Assembly (NCBI GenBank): GCA_020052115.1
Contig: JAGVPR010000045.1
Coordinates: 1-6,924 of the forward strand
From: Candidatus Eiseniibacteriota bacterium
Lineage (GTDB): Bacteria; Eisenbacteria; RBG-16-71-46; JAGVPR01
Direction: 5' to 3'
DNA: 6,924 nt
In this document: positions 1 through 5,732 of the stretch, one piece after another
Layout: each line of letters opens with the position of its first letter
Numbering within the stretch: position 1 is the first letter of the stretch
Notes under the pieces: model-generated
Database searches by the model: none
The model's input: the letters and a program-made list of their open reading frames with translations, nothing else
Told to the model about the DNA's origin: nothing
Position numbers and translations under genes: made by a program

Positions 1-24
1 CTCAACTTCAATGCCCGCTGGTAG
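1..24 (+). CDS. Possible 3' end of an outer-membrane beta-barrel protein (partial)
   Basis: Reading from the first base, seven codons spell L-N-F-N-A-R-W and then a TAG stop at 22-24. Hydrophobic residues alternate (L, F, A, W at positions -7, -5, -3 and -1) and the last residue is aromatic. That is the known C-terminal beta-signal pattern recognised by the BAM machinery in outer-membrane beta-barrel proteins such as TonB-dependent receptors and porins. Only eight codons are visible, so this is a guess from a short pattern. The other two plus frames give nothing recognisable here. If real, the gene runs toward the protease gene and is convergent with it. Confidence 0.33.
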   Translation, partial: LNFNARW

Positions 25-49
25 AGACGCTGCCTCTCCGACCGACTGA

Positions 50-94
50 GGCTCGCGAGCCGCGGGTCCGTTCCCTTCTTCTTCTGTTTCTCCA
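50..94 (+). terminator. Weak terminator candidate: palindrome plus pyrimidine tract
   Basis: A perfect 12-bp palindrome (GGCTCGCGAGCC, 50-61) sits 25 bases after the TAG stop at 22-24. It is followed within about 8 bases by a C/T-rich run reaching about position 94. If folded as a hairpin the stem is only about 4 bp, with a CGCG loop, so it would be weak. The pyrimidine tract is not a pure T-run. The position suits termination of the possible plus-strand gene ending at 24, but the structure alone does not prove it. Confidence 0.22.
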
Positions 95-176
95 ACTCAG
101 TGGTCCCTCTCAATCACCTCGTGCGAAGGGAGCGGCGAGTCCGCCTGCGGCGAAGCCGGATGCTAGGCGCGCCACT

Positions 177-202
177 CCATGGAAGCATGGATCGTCCGAT
201 CC
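177..202. repeat. Two adjacent short inverted repeats
   Basis: CCATG-gaag-CATGG (177-190) is followed immediately, sharing two G residues, by GGATCG-tc-CGATCC (189-202). Both have perfect arms, of 5 and 6 bp. They lie in non-coding sequence. Such small dyads could be a protein-binding site or chance; no function is assigned. Confidence 0.3.
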
Positions 203-448
203 GTGCGCGATTGAAGTTGGATGGCGGGAGCGCCTGCGGTTCCGGCCCATCTCAGATCGGAAGCCACGCCTGGAGCCGAACGGTTCTCAGGCCGAGAGGG
301 GATCGGATCCGGAGGCGGATCCCGCACGCTGGACAAGGGTCTGTGTCATGGGGAACGCCTCCTCTCTTCTTGAAGTGTTGATTGCGAGTCTGCCGAAGCG
401 AACCAGCGGAGATTACCAAAGCCGCCGCCGGTGGTCAAGCGCGGACTC

Positions 449-730
449 TCATCTGAGAAGCACGAGCCGCCGCGTTGCGGTGAAACCCGCGGCCTCGATC
501 CGGCACACGTACACGCCCGAGGCGACGCGCCGGCCGTTTTCGTCGCGGCCGAACCAGACCGCCTCGTGTTCTCCGGCGGGCTTCGCGGCACCGATCAGCG
601 TGGCCACCCTTCTACCGGCCGGATCGTACACCGCGAGGTTCACGAACGACGCCACGGGCAGGTCGAATCGGATCGTGGTCGAGGGGCCGAACGGGTTGGG
701 CGCGTTCTGTCGAAGCGCGAAAAACTCGGG
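449..730 (-). other. FlgD-like / type-IX-like C-terminal sorting domain of the protease
   Basis: Residues 1391-1483 of the protease carry the pattern common to C-terminal domains of exported FCB-group proteins: a short linker, QNAPNPFGPSTTIRFDLP (about 1398-1415), a beta-rich core (VNLAVYDPAGRRVATL, then GEHEAVWFGRDENGRRVASG), and a final strand ending RRLVLLR at the stop. In Bacteroidetes such domains direct substrates to the type IX secretion system. In related candidate phyla, similar FlgD-like Ig segments are frequent but their use is unproven. Surface attachment or secretion is therefore inferred. Confidence 0.8.
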
Positions 731-3700
731 AGCGGTCGCAGGGACTCCGGTTCCCGAGAGTCTCAGATCCGGCATTCCGTCCCAGTCGTTGCCGGCGAAC
801 CGAAGCGTCGCTTCGATCTCTCCGTTTCGTTGTGGGCGGAAGACAGCGGCGACGCGCATCGAGTCCTGGGGCGCTAGCGTGAAGGCCCGCGGCGATGCCG
901 AGAAATCGGTGGACGACGCGGTGATCCCCGTCACCTCGAGCGCCCGGGAGCCGTCGTTTCGCACCGTGAAGAAGAGGCTGTCCTCCGATCCGATCTGCAC
1001 CGCCGGAAACGTGAGGCTGTTCGCTGAGGCCACGAGCTGCGGTCCGATCTCCACCTGGAGATTGACCGGAGCGACGACGCCCCACACCGCGGGGTTTCCC
1101 CTCGTGAGGAAGAGCCGGGCCGAGTACACGCCGGCCGCGAGCTGCGTCGCATCGCAGCTCATCCGGAGGATCGTCTCCCCGCCGGCGGCGATGTGTCCAT
1201 CTGCCGGCGCACAGCGCAACCAGCGGGGGGAGACCAGCCAGTCGAACACCCTCGCCGCGAAGCGGCGGTTGTCGTCGGTATCGAGCGCATCATTCGCGAA
1301 GATCTGATCCGAGAGCGCGACGATGCGCCCCTCGCCGACGAAGGTCCACGCGGCCACGACCTCGTCGCGCGCGGAAACGACCAGGGCGCTCGCGGGCGAC
1401 GTGATGCGGGTGAGCCTCGCCTGCTGGGACGGCAGCGAGATGCTCGAGATCCCCTCGGTCGCCGGGTGTGCGATGATGCCGGTCGCGGCGCCGCCGCCGG
1501 GACTGCCCCACCTGTATTCGATGCCGGCATTCATCAAGCCGAGCATGTAATTGTAGCCTTCCCGCGAGAACTCATCGTCGCCCTCGAAGATGACGGCGCC
1601 GCCTTCGGCGACCCACGCAGCCAGCGCCTCCATCTCGGTCAACTCCCACCCCAGGTTGTGATCCCCGAGCCAGAAGACGGTGACGCCCGCCAGCGCGCCG
1701 GGCGTGAGAGGCACCGCATTCGTTTCCACGCGGGCGCCGCGTTCCACAAGATCCGAGAGCACGGTGGATGGCGGCTCGAAGAGGTTGAGCTGCCCATGTG
1801 CGGCATCCCAGACGATCTGGCGCCCCGTCAAGTCTGGCGGCGTCGAGGACGATCCCACGTGCACGGCCCAGTCCAACGCCGCTCCGCCCGGGTTGGAGAT
1901 GGTCAGCGTGTCCGAGCAGACGCTTCCGGGATGGACCCTGGGAGCGAGCGAATCGGGGGCGACGAGAAGCACGGGAGGGGCTCCCCCTATCCCCGTCAGC
2001 GCTACCGAGAGTTCTCCCTCATCCGGGTCATCGCTCGTGATCAAGAGCGTCGCGGCGATCGGGGCGGCCGACGCCGGGCGGAACGTGATTCGCACGGACC
2101 GATCGCTGTCAGGAGCGACTGTCAGATGCGAGGGGCTGATGATGAAATCCGGAATGCTCGACGTCGCGCCGGTCACTTCCAGCGGGATCGCGCCCACGTT
2201 CCTGACGACGAGATCGCGGGCGCGCGACTCGCCGACGGTCACCAGCCCGAAGTCCAGCGCGGTCTCCTCCAGCTCGATGTCCGGCGCAGCGATGATCTCG
2301 AGGGTGACCGGGATTCTCACGGCGCTCTCGTCGGGATCGTTCGTGGAAACGACCAGCGTGGTTTGGTGTCGCCCAGGCGTCTGGCCGCGGGCGTCGAACC
2401 CGATCCGGATTTCGGCGCTGCCTGCCGCAGCGATGTCGCCCGTCTCGGGCGAGGCCGTGAGCCAAGCGGCCGGCCGATGAGCCCAGAGCGCCGCGTTGCC
2501 GAGAAGGCGCGGCGCGTCGCCCGCCCAGGAGTCATCGCCGGACACGCGAAGGTTGAGAGCCACCACGCCCGAGCCCTTCGTCAGGACAAGGGGCTCGCCG
2601 TCGAGCCATCTCGCTGCGACGTAGGCGCCCGGAGCCTGGAAGATGTCCGCCAAGTCGCTGCTCTCGAGAGCGCCCACTCCATCGAGAATCGGGTGCGCGG
2701 GGTCCAGGCGACCCAGGGACGATGAAGAACCGTGGAGCGCGGAGAATCCGACCGGCGAAAAGCCCGCGATCCGTCCCGCGACGGGAGGGTGGACGAAGGA
2801 CTCCAGCGTCAGGACGAGCCCGCCTCCTTCGTCCACGTAGTCCGCCAGCACGTTGCCGAGATCCTCCGAGGAGCGGAAGCCACCCTCGCTCGCCACGATC
2901 ACGCAGTCGTAGGGGATGAGTTGCCACAGTTCAGGGACTGCCATGTAGCCGTTGAACGTCTCCACCCGCTCGATGTCGGGGAGCGCGCTCAGCGCTGCTT
3001 GTATCGGACCGAGAGAGGAACCGGGAAAGCCCGTGTAGAGCAGGAGCAGGCTGAGCCATCCGGCATCCTCCGGTGCAACCCCCGCCCTCCGTGCAGATCC
3101 TGTCGGCGCCGCCTGCAGAGGTGATCGCTCCATCGAGAACCCAAACCGCAACGCAGCGAGTCCCGAATTCCTGATCGTGATCCGACTCCTCCCGGTCTCG
3201 CCGGTGCAGAGAGTTTCCGCCACCGCCGCAGGCAGACCGTCTACGTCCGGCGGCGCACTCGTCGTGGCTTCGGCCAGGTTCGAGACCGGCGAGACGTTGC
3301 CGCATTCGTCGCTCACCCGGAGCGCCAGGTAGTAGTGAGTTGCAAAAGCCGGCAGGACGGCGCTCATCACCTCCGGCAACCCGGATGGGGAGGGAGCGGG
3401 CGCCCCCGCTGCGGGCGTGCCTCTTGCGAAGTTCCCGTCGTCGAGCGGCTCCGTCGAGTAACGCACGACATAGGAGAGAGCGGTGCCCGCAAAGCCGTCA
3501 TCTCCGGTTGCCGTCCAGCGCAGCTCGATCCGGGTTCCCTCGATGACCTGGGCGGAGAGATCGGTCACGGCCGATGGGGGAGAGGTATCGGGTAGCTGAA
3601 GCGCCGCGGCCGCGTCGAGCCGCCCTCCGGTCACCACGCGTCCCGCCAGGGCCGGCAGTGGCTCGACCGTCGCGAGGATCTGCTCCTTCGCTCGCGCCGC

Positions 3701-4900
3701 CGGCAGGCCTGGAAAGCGCGACCAGAGCAAGGCGAGCACGCCGGAGACGTGGGGCGCGGCCAGAGAGGTGCCCGAGTTCGTGACATAACGGCGACCGGTC
3801 AGCGTCGTGCGGATCGCCTCGCCGGGCGCGGCGAGATCCACGCTCGTCGCGCCGTAGTTCGACAGCATCCAGAGTTCGTCATCGTCGGTGGACGATCCGA
3901 CGGCGATGATGTTGCTGACGTCGAAGGAGGAGGGGAAGTTCGGGCTCCAGTCGTTGTCGGCGCCAGCATTGCCGGCCGATGCGACAAAGATGGCGCCGGC
4001 ATCCCGAGCCCGCTCGATCGCCATACGCAAGGCCTCCGACGAGAGGCCGTCCCCCCAGCTGTTGTTCAGGATGCGCGCCCCCATGGCGATCGCGTAGTCC
4101 ATCCCCAGAATGGCCAGGTTCGTGCTCGTGGTCCCGGAGGCATCGCCGATCTTGACCGGCAGGAGCCGGACCGACCACGCAATCCCCGCTATTCCCGCCG
4201 TATCGCTCACCGCCCCGATCACGCCGGCGACCTGTGTGCCGTGGCCGTGGTCGTCGGTCGGATCCGGATCGGCGTTGACGAAATCCCATCCGCGAACATC
4301 GTCGGCGTATCCGTTGCCGTCGTCATCCACTCCATTGCCGGCGATCTCATTCGAGTTGATAAAGATGTTCGGCGCGAGATCCGGGTGATCGAAGTCAATG
4401 CCCGTGTCGAGGATTGCGACCACTACCGCGGCGGAGCCGGTCGTGATGTCCCATGCCTCCGGCGCGCGGACGTCGGCTCCCGGGGTTCCTCCTGTTTGAC
4501 CGGTGTTGTGCAGATTCCACTGGGCGCCGAACTCCGGGTCGCCGGGGATCGCGTCGAAGCTGTAGATGTAGTTCGGCTCGATGAACACTAGACGTGGATC
4601 GTCCTTGTAGCGCGCCACGAGCGGTTCGACATTGGAGACGGAGACGGTGAGATGCTCCGCACCGATCGAGTCCAGACGCCGGCTGCGGACGACGCCGAGT
4701 TCGGAGCGGAGCGATCGAGCCTGCTGCTTCGGGAGGTTCTCCCGGAACTTCAGCAGGATCTCACCGGGGACGTAACGCGGGGCGGCCACGGACGGGCGTC
4801 CGCAGAGGATCACGAAAGCAGCAGCAATGGCGGTGAGAATCAGGAGAGTGGGGTGGCGTCGGGGCCGCCGAAACCGGAGCCGTTGGACACGGATCGCCAT
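449..4900 (-). CDS. Secreted multidomain subtilisin-like (S8) serine protease with C-terminal sorting domain
   Basis: An exported subtilase of 1483 residues. Residues 1-40 look like a Sec-type signal peptide: a basic n-region, a hydrophobic core at about 18-33, and possible cleavage after SVAA. Residues about 41-115 form a fervidolysin-like propeptide. The S8 domain (about 120-437) has the full catalytic set: D165 in VAILDTG, H220 in HGHGTQVAG, oxyanion N311 in ASAGN, and S379 in NSGTSLAAPHVSG. An acidic loop at 192-201 (DDDGNGYADD) may bind calcium. The tail contains a fibronectin-III-like domain (about 440-548), two tandem copies of an Ig + alpha/beta + choice-of-anchor-D module (549-973 and 974-1388), and a FlgD-like/type-IX-like sorting domain (1391-1483, with NAPNPF and GVYVCRIEA). 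The ATG is chosen because the signal peptide starts there and AGGTGA lies just upstream. It ends in TGA at 449. The gene is divergent from rubrerythrin. The protease function is firm; the substrate is unknown. Confidence 0.93.
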   Translation of the reverse strand: MAIRVQRLRFRRPRRHPTLLILTAIAAAFVILCGRPSVAAPRYVPGEILLKFRENLPKQQARSLRSELGVVRSRRLDSIGAEHLTVSVSNVEPLVARYKDDPRLVFIEPNYIYSFDAIPGDPEFGAQWNLHNTGQTGGTPGADVRAPEAWDITTGSAAVVVAILDTGIDFDHPDLAPNIFINSNEIAGNGVDDDGNGYADDVRGWDFVNADPDPTDDHGHGTQVAGVIGAVSDTAGIAGIAWSVRLLPVKIGDASGTTSTNLAILGMDYAIAMGARILNNSWGDGLSSEALRMAIERARDAGAIFVASAGNAGADNDWSPNFPSSFDVSNIIAVGSSTDDDELWMLSNYGATSVDLAAPGEAIRTTLTGRRYVTNSGTSLAAPHVSGVLALLWSRFPGLPAARAKEQILATVEPLPALAGRVVTGGRLDAAAALQLPDTSPPSAVTDLSAQVIEGTRIELRWTATGDDGFAGTALSYVVRYSTEPLDDGNFARGTPAAGAPAPSPSGLPEVMSAVLPAFATHYYLALRVSDECGNVSPVSNLAEATTSAPPDVDGLPAAVAETLCTGETGRSRITIRNSGLAALRFGFSMERSPLQAAPTGSARRAGVAPEDAGWLSLLLLYTGFPGSSLGPIQAALSALPDIERVETFNGYMAVPELWQLIPYDCVIVASEGGFRSSEDLGNVLADYVDEGGGLVLTLESFVHPPVAGRIAGFSPVGFSALHGSSSSLGRLDPAHPILDGVGALESSDLADIFQAPGAYVAARWLDGEPLVLTKGSGVVALNLRVSGDDSWAGDAPRLLGNAALWAHRPAAWLTASPETGDIAAAGSAEIRIGFDARGQTPGRHQTTLVVSTNDPDESAVRIPVTLEIIAAPDIELEETALDFGLVTVGESRARDLVVRNVGAIPLEVTGATSSIPDFIISPSHLTVAPDSDRSVRITFRPASAAPIAATLLITSDDPDEGELSVALTGIGGAPPVLLVAPDSLAPRVHPGSVCSDTLTISNPGGAALDWAVHVGSSSTPPDLTGRQIVWDAAHGQLNLFEPPSTVLSDLVERGARVETNAVPLTPGALAGVTVFWLGDHNLGWELTEMEALAAWVAEGGAVIFEGDDEFSREGYNYMLGLMNAGIEYRWGSPGGGAATGIIAHPATEGISSISLPSQQARLTRITSPASALVVSARDEVVAAWTFVGEGRIVALSDQIFANDALDTDDNRRFAARVFDWLVSPRWLRCAPADGHIAAGGETILRMSCDATQLAAGVYSARLFLTRGNPAVWGVVAPVNLQVEIGPQLVASANSLTFPAVQIGSEDSLFFTVRNDGSRALEVTGITASSTDFSASPRAFTLAPQDSMRVAAVFRPQRNGEIEATLRFAGNDWDGMPDLRLSGTGVPATAPEFFALRQNAPNPFGPSTTIRFDLPVASFVNLAVYDPAGRRVATLIGAAKPAGEHEAVWFGRDENGRRVASGVYVCRIEAAGFTATRRLVLLR
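737..1981 (-). repeat. Protease tail module 2 (residues 974-1388): second copy of the same architecture
   Basis: This has the same order as module 1: an Ig half (DTLTISNPGGAALDWAV, about 997-1014), an alpha/beta segment (about 1025-1224: RQIVWDAAHG, VTVFWLGDHN, WVAEGGAVIFEGDDE, HPATEGI, GRIVALSD), the second Ig half (WLRCAPADGHIAAGGETIL at 1227), and a choice-of-anchor-D domain (about 1287-1387: LTFPAVQIGSEDS, FTVRNDGSRALEVTGI, FRPQRNG). The clearest correspondences to module 1 are WL..(S/A)P..G.IAA.G, RN.G...LEVTG, and HP...G in the alpha/beta part. The copies have diverged strongly, so the duplication is old. Confidence 0.68.
1982..3256 (-). repeat. Protease tail module 1 (residues 549-973): split Ig + alpha/beta + choice-of-anchor-D
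   Basis: This is the first copy of a module repeated in tandem within the protease. It begins with the N-terminal half of an Ig-like domain (RITIRNSGLAALRFGF, about 573-588). An alpha/beta segment follows (about 613-808), with strands such as LLLLYT, YDCVIVAS and GGGLVLTLE. The C-terminal half of the Ig-like domain comes next (WLTASPETGDIAAAGSAEI at 813, then FDA..TPG..Q.TLVVSTNDPDE). The module ends with a choice-of-anchor-D domain (about 874-971: LDFGLVTVGES, LVVRNVG, ITFRP, LLITSDDPDEG). The segment boundaries are judged by eye. Confidence 0.7.
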
Positions 4901-4903
4901 GGG

Positions 4904-4909
4904 TCACCT
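4904..4909 (-). promoter_or_regulatory. Ribosome-binding site of the protease gene
   Basis: On the minus strand the sequence reads AGGTGA-CCC-ATG. AGGTGA matches the 3' half of the full Shine-Dalgarno complement AGGAGGTGA. Aligned to that full element, the spacing to the ATG at 4898-4900 is about 6 bases. This supports the chosen start just before the signal peptide. Confidence 0.6.
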
Positions 4910-5063
4910 GTGGCGGGAATTCCCAACGAACGCCCCCGACCGCGGAAGGCCGCCTACCAGAATAGCCGCCGCGCTCGAAGGCCGTCCACCACGGATCAAT
5001 CAAGGGCATTCCGAAGGCCTACCATTGAGGTCCTATTTCGATGTGCGGCGCGCGATAAGGAGC

Positions 5064-5091
5064 TTGAATGAGATTAATGTCCGAATATATG
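5064..5091 (+). promoter_or_regulatory. Candidate promoter for the rubrerythrin gene
   Basis: TTGAAT (5064-5069) and TATATG (5086-5091), 16 bases apart, match the sigma-70 consensus at 4 of 6 positions each, in the most AT-rich part of the region. Transcription would start near 5098, giving a leader of about 35 bases before the ATG at 5134. The match is modest. An alternative is that translation starts upstream at 5068, in which case the promoter must lie further left. Confidence 0.3.
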
Positions 5092-5120
5092 CTCAGCGGC
5101 GAACATCTCAGCAAAACCGA

Positions 5121-5126
5121 AAGGAG
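5121..5126 (+). promoter_or_regulatory. Ribosome-binding site of rubrerythrin
   Basis: AAGGAG lies 7 bases before the ATG at 5134, which is ideal Shine-Dalgarno spacing. Together with the protein beginning directly with the rubrerythrin-type sequence (ATEKNLKEAFAGESQANRKY), it decides the start at 5134. Confidence 0.8.
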
Positions 5127-5133
5127 CCGGACG

Positions 5134-5631
5134 ATGGGAGCGACCGAGAAGAACTTGAAGGAAGCGTTCGCCGGCGAGAGCCAGGCGAATCGGAAGTACC
5201 TCGCCTTCGCGAAGAAGGCCGAGCAGGACGGGTTCGCCAACGTGGCCCGGCTCTTCCGCACGGCCGCCGAAGCCGAGACGATCCACGCGCACGGCCACTT
5301 CCAGGCGATGGGCGGCGTCGGCACGACCTCCGAGAATCTCAAGGCCGCGATCGAAGGCGAGACCTACGAATACACCAAGATGTACCCGCCGATGCTGGCC
5401 GAGGCTCAGAAGGAAGACCACAAAGCGCAGCGCATGTTCGGCTACGCGATGGCCACCGAGGAGGTGCATGCGAGGCTCTACAAGATGGCGCTCGATGCGG
5501 TCTCGCAGGGCCGCGACCTCGCGGACACCAAGTTCTATCTGTGCCCGGTGTGCGGGCACATCGAGCTCGGAGATCCGCCGGACGCCTGCCCGGTCTGCAA
5601 GACAAAGGGCGATCGCTTCGTGACGCTCTAG
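5134..5631 (+). CDS. rbr: Rubrerythrin (diiron peroxidase with rubredoxin-like domain)
   Basis: A 165-residue cytoplasmic non-haem iron protein that reduces hydrogen peroxide to water using electrons from NAD(P)H-linked rubredoxin-type donors. The N-terminal four-helix part (about 1-125) carries the expected ligands: E15 in GESQAN, E48-x-x-H51 in AEAETIHAHGH, E76-x-x-E79 in EGETYEYTKMYP, and E109-x-x-H112 in ATEEVHARLY. The 33-residue steps E15 to E48 and E76 to E109 are as expected for the family's internal helix-pair repeat. The C-terminal domain binds one FeS4 iron through C137-P-V-C140 and C152-P-V-C155, with the short linker typical of rubrerythrins rather than free rubredoxin. It is slightly shorter than the classical protein of about 190 residues. 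It appears monocistronic, with a hairpin 18 bases after the stop. Its presence suggests an anaerobic or microaerobic lifestyle with oxygen exposure. An in-frame ATG at 5068 with its own Shine-Dalgarno could add 22 residues, but these look unlike the family. Confidence 0.95.
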   Translation: MGATEKNLKEAFAGESQANRKYLAFAKKAEQDGFANVARLFRTAAEAETIHAHGHFQAMGGVGTTSENLKAAIEGETYEYTKMYPPMLAEAQKEDHKAQRMFGYAMATEEVHARLYKMALDAVSQGRDLADTKFYLCPVCGHIELGDPPDACPVCKTKGDRFVTL

Positions 5632-5649
5632 ACAGCGCGGCTCATGACG

Positions 5650-5692
5650 GAGCGCCGGAGAGGAGGCATTTTCTCCGGCGCTCTTGCTCTTC
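5650..5692 (+). terminator. Rho-independent terminator-like hairpin after rubrerythrin
   Basis: A perfect 12-bp stem GAGCGCCGGAGA (5650-5661) pairs with TCTCCGGCGCTC (5672-5683) across a 10-base loop. It is followed by a T-rich but imperfect tail (TTGCTCTTC). It starts 18 bases after the rubrerythrin stop. On the opposite strand the tail is not T-rich, so it should act mainly on the plus strand, although it could also block read-through from the convergent aminotransferase gene. Confidence 0.65.
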
Positions 5693-5695
5693 ATC

Positions 5696-5732
5696 GGGCG
5701 CGGCCCACGGGCGCCCTGAGTGACGCCCTCAG
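5696..5732 (-). terminator. Possible GC-rich hairpins at the hisC 3' end
   Basis: GGGCGC (5696-5701) and GCGCCC (5711-5716) form a 6-bp inverted repeat with a 9-base loop. CTGAG (5716-5720) and CTCAG (5728-5732) form a second one overlapping the stop codon at 5729-5731. There is no T-run on the minus strand, so this is not a classic intrinsic terminator. Termination of hisC may rely on these, on the neighbouring strong stem, or on Rho. Confidence 0.25.

Larger units (their letters stand above)
25..448. other. Intergenic stretch without a supportable gene
   Basis: About 420 bases lie between the possible upstream gene end and the stop codon of the minus-strand protease. A plus frame stays open through here into the protease region, but its translation is rich in Arg, Ser and Pro and resembles no family, as expected from stop-poor high-GC DNA. 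I see a 12-bp palindrome GGCTCGCGAGCC at 50-61 followed by a pyrimidine-rich run (about 68-94), two adjacent short inverted repeats at 177-202, and two GGATCC palindromes at 305-310 and 317-322. There is no tRNA-like structure. No clear hairpin-plus-T-run terminator lies just downstream of the protease stop. Confidence 0.6.
4901..5133. promoter_or_regulatory. Divergent intergenic region between protease and rubrerythrin genes
   Basis: This region of about 230 bp must hold the promoters of both divergent genes. On the minus side the best -10-like word is TATTCT (4964-4959), without a convincing -35, so the protease promoter is unresolved. Three related words occur on the plus strand: GAAGGCCGCCTACC (4945-4958), GAAGGCCGTCCACC (4977-4990, 12 of 14 identical to the first) and GAAGGCCTACC (5013-5023, shortened). 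They may be an operator or may be GC-biased chance. The right-hand part, from about 5055, is clearly more AT-rich than its surroundings. Confidence 0.4.

Noticed and set aside
348..1307. A 319-codon plus-strand open frame overlapping the protease 3' end, open back to the window's start
   Set aside because: It is antisense to the sorting domain and module 2 of the protease, has Ser/Arg/Ala-rich composition and shows no recognisable domain. The openness upstream reflects the lack of AT-rich stop codons.
1193..2725. A 510-codon open frame on the plus strand opposite the protease gene
   Set aside because: It is exactly antisense to well-defined protease domains, its translation is dominated by Arg, Asp and Gly without family motifs, and it has no ribosome-binding site. 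Such frames are expected opposite GC-rich coding DNA.
3749..4591. A 280-codon plus-strand frame opposite the subtilase catalytic domain
   Set aside because: The complementary strand encodes the full S8 triad with conserved motifs; this frame is its shadow.
4781..4900. Lipoprotein signal (C33) or Tat signal in the protease N-terminus
   Set aside because: The residue before C33 is Leu (I-L-C-G), not the small residue of a lipobox. The arginine-rich n-region lacks the RRxFLK pattern, so a Sec-type signal fits better.
5074..5694. A 206-codon minus-strand frame opposite rubrerythrin
   Set aside because: It is antisense to a clear rubrerythrin and would read through the terminator hairpin; no motifs were recognised.
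4827..5723. A 298-codon plus-strand frame crossing the intergenic region and rubrerythrin in another frame
   Set aside because: Rubrerythrin in its own frame has all iron ligands and a good ribosome-binding site; this frame is Arg-rich and unlike any protein family.
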